Notes under the pieces: model-generated | The model's database searches: none | Seen by the model: the letters and a program-made list of their open reading frames with translations, nothing else | What the model was told of the DNA's origin: nothing | In this document: in pieces, positions 31,297 to 40,031 of the stretch | How the letters are laid out: every line of letters starts with the position of its first letter | Position numbering within the stretch: the stretch's first letter is position 1 | Made by a program: the position numbers and the translations under genes | DNA from: Acinetobacter sp. XH1741 | GTDB taxonomy: Bacteria > Pseudomonadota > Gammaproteobacteria > Pseudomonadales > Moraxellaceae | Direction: 5' to 3' | Length of the DNA stretch: 64,000 nucleotides | NCBI RefSeq assembly: GCF_041021895.1 | Contig: NZ_CP157428.1 | Span: forward strand, 558,001-622,000

Positions 31297-31944
31297 TTAA
31301 TTTTGATGATTTTCATCTTCAATCTGGAAATTTAAAGCATCAAAATTGGTGGTTTGGGTCGGCAGTGATAACGCCTGATTAATATATAAATTAATGAGTT
31401 TCTGGCGTGAACCAATCGAACGCTGATAATAAGTAGAATTTAAAAGCAGTGATGCGCCATAAGTCAGAGACCAGATATAAGATAAATAGTCACGAATCGA
31501 CATGTCATAATTTAATGATTTTAAATAACTTTCTGTAATATCTTTAATTGCTAGAATACGTTGCTGACGAATTTCATAAAGCTCTTCAAAAAGATGCTTC
31601 AACTTAGACTCTGTCATGGTCAGGTTTTCTTCAAGTTGATGCAATAGAATCGTTTTGCCCGGTGTGAGCAAATGGTGGAGCATGTAACGGGGAGCATATT
31701 CTTTGAAATCAGTATTATATTTTTGAGAAATTTCTAAAATTTGTTTTTCGTTTTGAATAATGAGTTCAAGTAGAAGTTCATTTTTACTTCTAAAGTGCTT
31801 ATAAAGCGTACCCTTGGCAATATCTAGCTCGGCCACTAATTCATCTAGAGTAATTTCCTGATTGTTTTCTAATAACAATTTTTCTGCAACGCTTAGAATT
31901 TTTTCTTTGCGCAGCAAAAACTGTGTATGACGATCAAGATTCAT
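31297..31944 (-). CDS. TetR-family transcriptional regulator
   Basis: 215 aa. N-terminal helix-turn-helix: RKEKILSVAEKLLLENNQEITLDELVAELDIAKGTLYKHFRSKNELLLELI. The C-terminal ligand domain (about residues 75-215) is not assignable to a sensed compound. It converges with dsbA and is followed upstream by desT. No autoregulatory palindrome is obvious in 31945-32080. Confidence 0.8.
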   Translation of the reverse strand: MNLDRHTQFLLRKEKILSVAEKLLLENNQEITLDELVAELDIAKGTLYKHFRSKNELLLELIIQNEKQILEISQKYNTDFKEYAPRYMLHHLLTPGKTILLHQLEENLTMTESKLKHLFEELYEIRQQRILAIKDITESYLKSLNYDMSIRDYLSYIWSLTYGASLLLNSTYYQRSIGSRQKLINLYINQALSLPTQTTNFDALNFQIEDENHQN

Positions 31945-32080
31945 AGGTATTCCCGCACCAGTTTGGCCTAACGAATAGTTTACTTCCTGTAAAAAGAAAA
32001 AGACTTTTCTCGAAATTTTAGCCTTTTTCTTTCACTCTTTACGTATTAACACATAACCTGTTTTTTGTCATTTGCCAGTT

Positions 32081-32719
32081 TTACCGTTCCCAGTTAGCAA
32101 TACCTCTAAACAGTAAGCGAACTTGTGTAGATGCATTTTCAATAAAGGCAGTTTGTTGCTGTTTAAGTTGCTCACCTTGATATTGTTTAGCGAGGTTGAG
32201 CCATGTCATTGCCCATGTAAATGACATGTTGGTCAAAATGGTAGACAACACATTTAAGTCTTGAGGATTTTGAATATGTTTAAAATTCTCGAGCTTAGTC
32301 AGGTCTGTCGTTAAATCTTCAATCAGAAATTCAATTTCTCTGGCAATGGCTGCACGAACGGTTTCCGAGCCACCCCAACGTTCCGAAATCATAAATTGCC
32401 ACTGCTTAGGGCTATGGTTAACAGCCTGTACAAATAGCTCAATGCTGGTTTGGGTTTTTGCAGATTTGTGCTGTAAATAACTTTGACCGAGTTGATGTAA
32501 AACGCTTTTTAAATGCAGCGCGACTTGGTCGACCAGTTCTTTACCGAGTTCATCCATGTCTTGAAAATGGCGATAAAACGCTGTCGGTACCAATCCAACT
32601 TCACGTGCAACTTCACGCAAACTGATACTACTGAACGAACGCCCAGACGTGCTCAGATGCAAGGCTGCATCAAGGAGTGCCTGACGACTTTGCTGTTTTC
32701 GTTCATCCCGTATCGACAT
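32081..32719 (-). CDS. desT: DesT/FabR-like TetR repressor of unsaturated fatty-acid genes
   Basis: 212 aa. The DNA-binding segment RQALLDAALHLSTSGRSFSSISLREVAREVGLVPTAFYRHFQDMDELGKELV closely resembles FabR and P. aeruginosa DesT. The C-terminal half includes ERWGGSETVRAAIAREIEFLIEDLTTDL, the region that binds acyl-CoA in DesT. Divergent from desC-desB across 173 bases carrying several 18-bp palindromes. DesT senses the ratio of saturated to unsaturated acyl-CoA and represses desCB; I infer the same here from synteny. Confidence 0.87.
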   Translation of the reverse strand: MSIRDERKQQSRQALLDAALHLSTSGRSFSSISLREVAREVGLVPTAFYRHFQDMDELGKELVDQVALHLKSVLHQLGQSYLQHKSAKTQTSIELFVQAVNHSPKQWQFMISERWGGSETVRAAIAREIEFLIEDLTTDLTKLENFKHIQNPQDLNVLSTILTNMSFTWAMTWLNLAKQYQGEQLKQQQTAFIENASTQVRLLFRGIANWER

Positions 32720-32785
32720 TAAAAGAACCTATTTAAACCGTGAGCCAAAGTCTAACAAAAAAGAGCAAACTTTCATAAAAAAAAT

Positions 32786-32860
32786 AGTGAACAAGTGTTG
32801 ACTGAGTGAACACTTATAAATATAGTGTACATATGTTCACTATACGAACATGTGTTCACT
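32786..32860. promoter_or_regulatory. DesT-type operator cluster between desT and desC
   Basis: Three 18-bp near-palindromes, AGTGAACAAGTGTTGACT (32786-32803), AGTGTACATATGTTCACT (32824-32841) and TACGAACATGTGTTCACT (32843-32860), plus a half site AGTGAACA (32805-32812). All follow the pattern AGTGNACANNTGTTCACT. The spacing covers the likely promoter of desC and of desT. DesT binding is inferred from location and family. Confidence 0.78.
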
Positions 32861-32892
32861 CAAATAAATAGCCAGAAACAAAAGAGGAACGT

Positions 32893-33918
32893 ATGAACGC
32901 AACACTTAACTATCAGCCGCATTGGGTTCGAGAAGATTTCGTTGATTTTATTTTGCAAAAAATTAACGTGTCTTGGGCATGGAAAAGGGTACTTGCAGAA
33001 GTTACCACTGTTCAGCCACTTCATACTGATATGGTGCTTATCAAGCTTAAACCGAATCGTAATTTTAATTTCGATCAGGTTCGTGCAGGTCAAAGTATTT
33101 TACTGACTTTGCTTATCGAGGGCGTTTACCAACAGCGTAGTTACTCGATTATTGACGTAACAGCGCAAGGTGAGATCGCTTTAGGTATTAAAGTACAGGG
33201 CTTAGTATCTCGTGCAGCTCAACGATTACATGTGGGCGAGTGTATTGAGATTTCACAGCCACAAGGTGATTTTACTTTGCATCAAGGCCCGCAACCTGCA
33301 ATTTTAATTGCTTCAGGGAGTGGCATTACTGCAATTTATTCACTCTTGCAGCAAGCTTTGAAACAGCAGCTTGAACAAATTCATGTGATTTATTTTAATC
33401 GTGCTGAAATTTTCCATGCTGAATTAAAAGCTTTGGCAGAACAGCACCCACAGCTTCAATATCATTTTTTTAATACCACTGATCAAAAACAGCATTTAAC
33501 TGAAAGCTTACTTCAAAAGCTGGTTCCCAATTTCGAGCAGACCGCAACCTATGTGTGTGGTCATCACGGCATGATGCAGCAGGCAAATGAAATTTATGCT
33601 CAAAAAGGTGCTCAGTCGCAGCTTCATCAAGAATATTTCCAGCCACTTCAAGTGACTGGTACACATGCAGCACAGCCTGTTATTTTCCGCCGTGCACAGC
33701 ATGAGTTTTTAGCTGAAACAAATTTATTGAGTAGTGCCGAGCAAGCAGGACTACGTCCGCAGCACGGTTGCCGTATGGGTGTTTGCAATAAATGCAGCTG
33801 TACCAAAGTGAGCGGAGTTACTCAAAACCTGTTAACCGGTGAAATTGAAGACCAACCGAACCGTCCAATTAAACTATGCGTGAGCCAGGCATTAAGCCCA
33901 GTCACGATTGATCTATAA
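32893..33918 (+). CDS. desC: Ferredoxin-NAD(P)H reductase partner of fatty-acid desaturase
   Basis: 341 aa. The FAD domain has RSYSI (about residues 75-79), the NAD(P)-binding domain has ILIASGSGITAIYSLLQQ, and the C-terminal plant-type 2Fe-2S ferredoxin domain has C-x4-C-x2-C in CRMGVCNKCSC with a distal Cys in KLCVS. It transfers electrons from NAD(P)H to the downstream desaturase. Orthologue of P. aeruginosa DesC. Good site AGAGGAACGT before the ATG; 24 bases separate it from desB. Confidence 0.9.
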   Translation: MNATLNYQPHWVREDFVDFILQKINVSWAWKRVLAEVTTVQPLHTDMVLIKLKPNRNFNFDQVRAGQSILLTLLIEGVYQQRSYSIIDVTAQGEIALGIKVQGLVSRAAQRLHVGECIEISQPQGDFTLHQGPQPAILIASGSGITAIYSLLQQALKQQLEQIHVIYFNRAEIFHAELKALAEQHPQLQYHFFNTTDQKQHLTESLLQKLVPNFEQTATYVCGHHGMMQQANEIYAQKGAQSQLHQEYFQPLQVTGTHAAQPVIFRRAQHEFLAETNLLSSAEQAGLRPQHGCRMGVCNKCSCTKVSGVTQNLLTGEIEDQPNRPIKLCVSQALSPVTIDL

Positions 33919-33942
33919 AAAGAATTACAGAGGATTAACCCT

Positions 33943-35091
33943 ATGAATATGGCATTAGAATTTTCTACTGTTTCTAAATCTGCTCATTTAACACCGGAAC
34001 AGACAGAGGAGTTTGGCCGCCGTGTTGAGCAGATTCGTCAAGATGTTATGCAAACTCTTGGTGAGCAAGATGCAAAATATATCTACAAAGTACGTAATTT
34101 TGTTCGCTACACCGAAATTGCATCACGTGGCATGTTGATGTTTGGTGGTTGGATTCCACCTGTATGGCTAATAGGTACAGGTTTATTAGGTATCTCTAAA
34201 ATTGTAGAAAACATGGAGCTTGGCCATAATGTTATGCATGGTCAGTTTGACTGGTTAAATGAACCAAGCCTGAACGGCAATACTTACGATTGGGATACTA
34301 TTGCCTCTGGTGATGACTGGCGTGAAACACATAACTACGTACATCACACCTATACCAATATTGTGGGTAAAGACCATGATGTCGGTTATGGTCTTTTGCG
34401 AGTAAGTGACCAACAAAAGTGGGAGCCTCGCCACCTGTTTAATATTCCACTCGGTCTACAGTTAATGTTTTTCTTTGAGTGGTATGTAGGTGTACAAAAT
34501 TTACATCTTGAAGATGCATTAGTTTATAAAACTAAGAGCTGGAAACAGGTTTGGAAAGATTCGACTAAAGTCCGTAAAAAAGCAACACGCCAAGTTTTAA
34601 AAGACTATGTGTTTTTCCCTGTGATTTCTGGCCCTATGTTTTTACCAGTTTTTGCAGGAAATGTAGTTGCCAACATTATTCGTAACTTATGGTCATCTGC
34701 CGTGATTTTTAATGGTCACTTTACTGAAGATGCAGAAACTTTTGAGCCTGATAATACCGACACTGAAACCAAGGCGGAGTGGTATTTACGCCAGATTCGT
34801 GGTTCAAGTAATTTTAGTGGTACAGAATGGTTGCACTTTATGAGTGGTAACTTAAGCCATCAGATTGAGCACCATTTGTTTCCGGACATGCCAGCTAACC
34901 GTTATAAAGAAGTTGCACCAAAGATTAAAGCACTCTGTGCAGAATATGGCATTAACTACAATGAAGCGAACTTTATGCGTCAGTTCTGGAGTGTATGGGT
35001 ACGTTTGGCGAAATGTTCACTGCCAAACCATACCACTGGAAAAGTGATGCACACATTGGAAAAGTTAAAAGCAAAATTCAAATTTGCATAA
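33943..35091 (+). CDS. desB: Membrane acyl-CoA desaturase
   Basis: 382 aa membrane desaturase. The three His boxes of the family are GHNVMH (about residues 91-96), HNYVHH (about 127-132) and HQIEHH (about 306-311), binding the di-iron centre. It introduces a double bond into saturated acyl-CoA in the inner membrane, adjusting fluidity. Operon with desC under DesT-type control. Start chosen at the first ATG; the ATG two codons later is possible. Confidence 0.9.
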   Translation: MNMALEFSTVSKSAHLTPEQTEEFGRRVEQIRQDVMQTLGEQDAKYIYKVRNFVRYTEIASRGMLMFGGWIPPVWLIGTGLLGISKIVENMELGHNVMHGQFDWLNEPSLNGNTYDWDTIASGDDWRETHNYVHHTYTNIVGKDHDVGYGLLRVSDQQKWEPRHLFNIPLGLQLMFFFEWYVGVQNLHLEDALVYKTKSWKQVWKDSTKVRKKATRQVLKDYVFFPVISGPMFLPVFAGNVVANIIRNLWSSAVIFNGHFTEDAETFEPDNTDTETKAEWYLRQIRGSSNFSGTEWLHFMSGNLSHQIEHHLFPDMPANRYKEVAPKIKALCAEYGINYNEANFMRQFWSVWVRLAKCSLPNHTTGKVMHTLEKLKAKFKFA

Positions 35092-35103
35092 TCTAAATGA
35101 TTT

Positions 35104-35138
35104 CAAAATAGCTCCTTCTTAGGGGCTATTTTTATTTT
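35104..35138 (+). terminator. Terminator of desCB
   Basis: AAATAGCTCC and GGGGCTATTT pair (one G-T) around TTCTTA, followed by T-rich sequence. Confidence 0.75.
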
Positions 35139-35250
35139 TGAGGTGTGAAAATTGCAGACTTACATTTGAAAGTAGGGAATAAACTCAACCTGTCAAAATC
35201 CTTTGCTATACTATGCCCAAGTTTGTATTTAAGAGAAGTTAGGAAGGATT

Positions 35251-35967
35251 ATGCGTATTGACCAACGTGCATTAGACCAATTACGTGAAGTGAAAATTAC
35301 ACGAAACTACACCCGTTATGCTGAAGGTTCTGTGCTGGTCGAATTTGGTCACACCAAAGTCCTTTGTACTGCAAGCATTGATAACTCAGTGCCACGCTTT
35401 TTAAAAGGCCAAGGCCAAGGCTGGGTAACAGCAGAATATGGTATGTTGCCGCGTTCAACACACTCACGTTGTGACCGTGAAGCTGCTCGTGGTAAACAAA
35501 CTGGCCGTACTCAAGAAATCCAACGCCTCATTGGTCGTAGCTTACGTGCTATGGTTGATTTGAAAAAGCTTGGTGAAAACACGATTACGATCGACTGCGA
35601 CGTTATTCAGGCTGATGGTGGTACACGTACTGCTTCAATCACTGGTGCTGCTGTAGCGTTGGTTGATGCCATGAATGTTCTACTTGCTCAGAAGAAAATT
35701 AAGCATGATCCGCTTAAAGGATTAGTTGCTGCAATTTCTGTAGGTATCTATCAAGACGAAGTACTTCTTGATCTTTGCTATGAAGAAGATTCGAACTGTC
35801 AAACTGACTTAAACGTAGTGATGACACAAGCGGGTGAGTTTATTGAAATTCAAGGTACAGCCGAAGATAAACCGTTTACCCGCGTACAAAGTAATGCCAT
35901 GTTAGAAATGGCAGAAAAGGGCATTGCCGAGCTGATTAAAAAGCAACAAGAAGCTTTAGGCTGGTAA
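35251..35967 (+). CDS. rph: Ribonuclease PH
   Basis: 238 aa, full length. A phosphorolytic 3'-5' exoribonuclease that trims tRNA 3' ends. [79 protein letters not shown] (phosphate/RNA binding) and [18 protein letters not shown] (catalytic Asp) are all intact. Good site AGGAAGGATT before the ATG. Confidence 0.97.
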   Translation: MRIDQRALDQLREVKITRNYTRYAEGSVLVEFGHTKVLCTASIDNSVPRFLKGQGQGWVTAEYGMLPRSTHSRCDREAARGKQTGRTQEIQRLIGRSLRAMVDLKKLGENTITIDCDVIQADGGTRTASITGAAVALVDAMNVLLAQKKIKHDPLKGLVAAISVGIYQDEVLLDLCYEEDSNCQTDLNVVMTQAGEFIEIQGTAEDKPFTRVQSNAMLEMAEKGIAELIKKQQEALGW

Positions 35968-35982
35968 TTTTACGTTTTCTAA

Positions 35983-36010
35983 AAGACGCATCTTCGGATG
36001 CGTTTTTTTA
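35983..36010 (+). terminator. Terminator of rph
   Basis: ACGCATC (35986-35992), UUCG-type loop TTCG, GATGCGT (35997-36003), then seven T. Confidence 0.9.
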
Positions 36011-36097
36011 TGCCTTCATCAAATCGACATAAAAACATCACTAGGCTGTCACTTTTTCACTTTATTAGTAGTTCGCATTTAAACCGTTTGGAAAAAA

Positions 36098-36235
36098 ATG
36101 ATGCGAAAACTTTCACTTTTATTTATTACATCTTTAGCACTTATGCTCAGTGCTTGTAACGATGACAACAAGTCAGATAATTCATCGTCAACAACACCGC
36201 CAACCAGTAATTGCAAAATGCACTGTGCGCCATAA
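36098..36235 (+). CDS. Tiny lipoprotein upstream of phospholipase C
   Basis: 45 aa. MMRKLSLLFITSLALMLSAC is a textbook lipoprotein signal (lipobox LSAC, Cys20), followed by the acidic/polar NDDNKSDNSSSTTPPTSN and the ending CKMHCAP with two further cysteines. The start has weak GGAAA upstream. It ends 20 bases before the phospholipase C ATG. A membrane-anchored microprotein; role unknown, perhaps co-expressed with the phospholipase. Confidence 0.65.
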   Translation: MMRKLSLLFITSLALMLSACNDDNKSDNSSSTTPPTSNCKMHCAP

Positions 36236-36255
36236 TAAAAATTAAGGATGAAAAA

Positions 36256-38424
36256 ATGAATCGTCGCGAATTTCTTTTAAATTCTACAAAAACCATGTTT
36301 GGGACCGCTGCTTTGGCGAGTTTCCCGCTGAGTATTCAAAAAGCACTAGCAATTGATGCCAAGGTTGAAAATGGAACTATTCAAGATGTTAAGCATATTG
36401 TCATTTTGACTCAGGAAAACCGTTCTTTCGATAATTACTTCGGAACATTAAAAGGAGTACGTGGTTTTGGTGACCGCTTTACCATTCCAATGACGGAAGG
36501 GCGAAAGGTATGGGAGCAATACGATGCTAAGAAAAATAAAGTACTGCCTTACCATTTAGATAGCCGTTTAGGAAATGCTCAGCGCGTTTCAGGAACACCT
36601 CACTCATGGTCAGATGGCCAAGCTGCTTGGGATAATGGTCGAATGAGTGATTGGGTGGCTTATAAAAAGCCGCAATCTATGGGCTACTACAAAAAACAAG
36701 AAGTTGAATATCAGTTTGCTTTAGCCAACGCTTTTACCATTTGTGATGCCTACCACTGCGCTATGCATGCAGGAACCAATCCAAACCGTAAGTTTATCTG
36801 GACAGGCACTAATGGTCCTACAGGTGCAGGCGTGGCTAGTGTCGTAAATGAGTTTGATGGAATTGGCCCATCAACAGAAGGTTATGAATGGACAACTTAT
36901 CCTGAGCGCTTACAGCAGGCTGGCGTGACATGGAAAGTTTATCAAAACATGCCAGATAACTTTACAGATAACCCATTAGCTGGTTTCAAACAGTATCGCC
37001 GTGCAAATGAGCAATCTGGACAACCTGTCAGCAATGACACACTGACGTGTCCAGCATACGATGAAAAAATCGATGCGACACAACCACTTTATAAAGGTAT
37101 TGCCAATACCATGCCAGATGGTGGTTTTCTAGGAACTTTTAAAGCAGATATTGCGCAAGGTAAATTACCGCAAGTGAGTTGGTTAGTTGCTCCAGCAAAT
37201 TATAGTGAGCACCCTGGGCCATCTAGTCCTGTACAGGGCGCTTGGTATATTCAGGAAGTATTAAATGCTTTAACTGAAAACGCTGAGTTGTGGAGCCAAA
37301 CTGTTTTATTGGTGAATTTTGATGAGAATGATGGTTTCTTTGATCATACTCCTTCACCGAGTGCGCCATCTAAAGATGCAAATGGTGTTGTATACGGAAA
37401 AACGACTTTAACCGATCAGCAAATATCGTATGAGTACTTTAACCATCCTGCAGTAGCGACCTCCAAATCTCAACCTAAACCAGATGGTCGAGTGTATGGA
37501 CCGGGTGTGCGTGTCCCTATGTATGTGATTTCACCATGGAGCCGTGGAGGTTGGGTAAATTCGCAAGTCTTTGACCATACTTCTATTTTACAGTTTTTAG
37601 AAAAACGCTTTGGTGTGCAAGAGCCGAATATTAGCCCATACCGCCGTGCCGTATGTGGTGATTTAACGACGGCATTTAATTTTAAAACACCAAATCTCAT
37701 GCCTATAGCCCAATTAGACGGGAAGAAAACAAAAGCTGAAGCCGATGCGATTCGTGTTGCTCAAGCTTTGTTGCCACAAGTTCCCGTACCGAGTCAGCAG
37801 CAATTTCCTCAGCAAGAAATGGGGATTAGACCTTCACGTGCTTTACCTTATATTTTGCATACCAGTGCTAAAGTTGATGCAGCACAAAAAACCGTAAAAC
37901 TAATGTTCTCAAATACGGGTAAACAGGCAGCAGTTTTCCATGTGTATAACCGATTAGATCTTACGGTAGCTCCTCGTCGTTATATGGTTGAGATGGGTAA
38001 ACAGCTTGATGATGTATGGAATGCTCCAACTGGGCAGTATGACTTGTGGGTACTTGGACCAAATGGTTTCCACCGTGCATTTAAAGGAGATCTAAACCAA
38101 GCCAACCAGACGCAAGCACTACCGGAAATTAGAGTGTGTGTGGAGGAGTGTGATGCGAATTTATATTTGAAGGTTCGCCACGATGGTAATAAGTCAGTCA
38201 AGCTTAACGTCAAAGCAAATGCTTATCTTCCAAATAAGACATGGATGATCGAGACGAATAGTTCGGAAAAAGAACTGGTTTGGGATATGTCTGAATTTGG
38301 TGGTTGGTATGACTTTACGGTGACTTTAGCCGATGATGCTACGTTTAGTCGTCGTTTTGCAGGGCGTATAGAAACTCAAGAAGATTCAATTTCTGACCCA
38401 TATATGGGTTATTTAGAGTCTTGA
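36256..38424 (+). CDS. plc: Non-haemolytic-type phospholipase C, Tat-exported
   Basis: 722 aa from the ATG at 36256 with AAGGATG upstream; a longer frame from 36211 overlaps the tiny lipoprotein and would spoil the signal. MNRREFLLNSTKTMFGTAALASFPLSIQKALA is a twin-arginine signal. The phosphoesterase domain has VILTQENRSFDNYFGTLKGVRGFGDR, GWTGTNG-like and VNFDENDGFFDHTPSPS motifs, then two C-terminal bacterial PLC domains (about residues 510-720). Hydrolyses phosphatidylcholine-type lipids outside the cell. PlcN/PlcH-like; other copies often exist in Acinetobacter. Final secretion route past the periplasm is not visible. Confidence 0.92.
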   Translation: MNRREFLLNSTKTMFGTAALASFPLSIQKALAIDAKVENGTIQDVKHIVILTQENRSFDNYFGTLKGVRGFGDRFTIPMTEGRKVWEQYDAKKNKVLPYHLDSRLGNAQRVSGTPHSWSDGQAAWDNGRMSDWVAYKKPQSMGYYKKQEVEYQFALANAFTICDAYHCAMHAGTNPNRKFIWTGTNGPTGAGVASVVNEFDGIGPSTEGYEWTTYPERLQQAGVTWKVYQNMPDNFTDNPLAGFKQYRRANEQSGQPVSNDTLTCPAYDEKIDATQPLYKGIANTMPDGGFLGTFKADIAQGKLPQVSWLVAPANYSEHPGPSSPVQGAWYIQEVLNALTENAELWSQTVLLVNFDENDGFFDHTPSPSAPSKDANGVVYGKTTLTDQQISYEYFNHPAVATSKSQPKPDGRVYGPGVRVPMYVISPWSRGGWVNSQVFDHTSILQFLEKRFGVQEPNISPYRRAVCGDLTTAFNFKTPNLMPIAQLDGKKTKAEADAIRVAQALLPQVPVPSQQQFPQQEMGIRPSRALPYILHTSAKVDAAQKTVKLMFSNTGKQAAVFHVYNRLDLTVAPRRYMVEMGKQLDDVWNAPTGQYDLWVLGPNGFHRAFKGDLNQANQTQALPEIRVCVEECDANLYLKVRHDGNKSVKLNVKANAYLPNKTWMIETNSSEKELVWDMSEFGGWYDFTVTLADDATFSRRFAGRIETQEDSISDPYMGYLES

Positions 38425-38850
38425 GTTGCTGTAATGGATGAATGATTAAGCTGACGTTTTGAGTTAATAATTTATTTTAAATTAGCTAGCACGACGGAGT
38501 CTTATCGTTTATTCATCCAGTGGAAGTAGCTAATTCGTTACTTTGGTTTCGCCTAAAGTAAAGTACGCAATAAAGATTAATTAATCTTTATTGCGTACTT
38601 AAAGACAACAGTTGCCTTAATAACATTCTTGCGCTTCGACAAAGCTATAATCGCTTTGTCTTGCTCAGGTTGCAGATGACACCTAGCACAATCTAAAGTT
38701 GGGAAATATAAAGGAAGAGAGGGTAATATCTTGTTGTGTAGAGGAAGAATAAAAATAAAGACTTACCTTTTGTAACAGAATCTCCCAAGCTTGGTCATAT
38801 TTATCTTTTACCTTGGAACTCTAATTTTTTAAAAGTGATGGGGAAAATTT
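38425..38850. repeat. Hairpin-rich intergenic region with 40-bp perfect palindrome
   Basis: No gene. In order: TTACTTT (38538-38544) with AAAGTAA (38555-38561) around GGTTTCGCCT; a perfect 40-bp palindrome at 38561-38600 (each arm 20 bp, first arm AAGTACGCAATAAAGATTAA); and GACAAAGC (38638-38645) with GCTTTGTC (38653-38660). The first module, with its GGTTTCGCC loop, resembles interspersed extragenic elements common in gammaproteobacteria (memory-based comparison). Confidence 0.6.
38561..38600. repeat. Perfect 40-bp palindrome
   Basis: Positions 38561-38580 are followed without spacer by their exact reverse complement at 38581-38600. Too long for a typical regulator site and lacking a T-run for termination. 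Transcribed either way it would form a 20-bp hairpin; as DNA it can form a cruciform. Confidence 0.9.
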
Positions 38851-39018
38851 ATGCTACAAGGTTTTATTGTATTATTAGCAGTTATTACATTTGTCTTAAT
38901 GGCTGCCGACCCACGAGATAACGGGGCGCAGGCGACTCAGTCAGCATGGCAGAAAACACAAGCGGCAGACATGACCAAGTCGCAGAAACAAACCAATAAT
39001 GATGTGGATTTTATTTAA
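38851..39018 (+). CDS. 55-aa membrane protein of unknown function
   Basis: MLQGFIVLLAVITFVLMAAD is a single N-terminal transmembrane or uncleaved signal segment; a polar Gln/Ala/Asp tail of about 35 residues follows (DPRDNGAQATQ, SAWQKTQAADM). GGGGA lies ten bases upstream of the ATG. Its stop codon overlaps the nadC stop by four bases, tail to tail. No family recognised. Confidence 0.6.
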   Translation: MLQGFIVLLAVITFVLMAADPRDNGAQATQSAWQKTQAADMTKSQKQTNNDVDFI

Positions 39019-39860
39019 GCATTAAAACGCATTGATAAATCAACGGCTTTGACATCTTTAGTCAACACACCCATAGAAATATAGTCGACTCCAGTAGTCG
39101 CTACTTCGCGTAAGTTTTCAATGGTGATATTACCAGAAGCTTCGAGTTTACAACGACCAGCTACATGTTTGACTGCATCAATCATTTGTTGCTGACTAAA
39201 GTTATCGAGCATAACAATATCCGCACCTGCTTCAAGCGCTTGGTTGAGTTCATCCCACGTTTCAACTTCGACTTCAACAGGTTTGCCTGGTGCAATTTGG
39301 TGTGCTTGGGCAATCGCTTGGCCAATACCACCCGCTGCCATAATATGATTTTCTTTAATTAAGAATGCATCAAATAAACCAAGGCGGTGATTTTGTCCGC
39401 CACCAACAGCTACAGCATATTTTTGTGCAATACGTAAGCCCGGTAAGGTTTTACGTGTATCAAGAAGTTTTGTATTTAAACCTTCAAGATGTTGAACATA
39501 TTCAGCCGTTTTTGTTGCAACTGCAGACAAAGTTTGAATAAAGTTTAAAGCAGGGCGCTCTACAGTAAGTAAGCTACGTGCAGAACCTGCAAGCTTTAAA
39601 AAGGCTTCATTTGCAGCTACCCGGTCACCTTCTTGTTTTAACCAAGTCACCTGTACCGTGTTGTCATAAGCTGAGATGAGTGCATTTACCCACGGTTGTC
39701 CAGCTAAAACCATATCTTCACGGCTAATGATCGTTGCGGTAGCCTGTTCATCTTCTGGTGTGAGCATGGCAGTAATGTCACCGTCCCCAATATCTTCTTG
39801 TAATGCTTGTTGAATATTGATTTGAATTGACTGTTCAAGCAAAGACTGAGGTATGCTCAT
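39015..39860 (-). CDS. nadC: Nicotinate-nucleotide pyrophosphorylase (carboxylating)
   Basis: 281 aa. Converts quinolinate and PRPP to nicotinate mononucleotide in de novo NAD synthesis. EDIGDGDITAML, FIQTLSAVATKTAEYV, LLDTRKTLPGLRIAQKYAVAVGGGQNHRLGLFDAFLIKENH and ADIVMLDNFS match the family throughout. Divergent from ampD. Confidence 0.96.
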   Translation of the reverse strand: MSIPQSLLEQSIQINIQQALQEDIGDGDITAMLTPEDEQATATIISREDMVLAGQPWVNALISAYDNTVQVTWLKQEGDRVAANEAFLKLAGSARSLLTVERPALNFIQTLSAVATKTAEYVQHLEGLNTKLLDTRKTLPGLRIAQKYAVAVGGGQNHRLGLFDAFLIKENHIMAAGGIGQAIAQAHQIAPGKPVEVEVETWDELNQALEAGADIVMLDNFSQQQMIDAVKHVAGRCKLEASGNITIENLREVATTGVDYISMGVLTKDVKAVDLSMRFNA

Positions 39861-40031
39861 ACGATTTCCATTTTGTCGATGACACTAAAACTTGCGATAT
39901 ATTAGCATCGTCGACTTTAAAAATAAGCTGTTTTGTAAGATTAATCGCGATAAACAATCGTGTTGACTACTTTGAAAAGTAGATAACTGATTTAAACTAA
40001 AACAATTGGAAAGCAATTTATTGGCATATCA

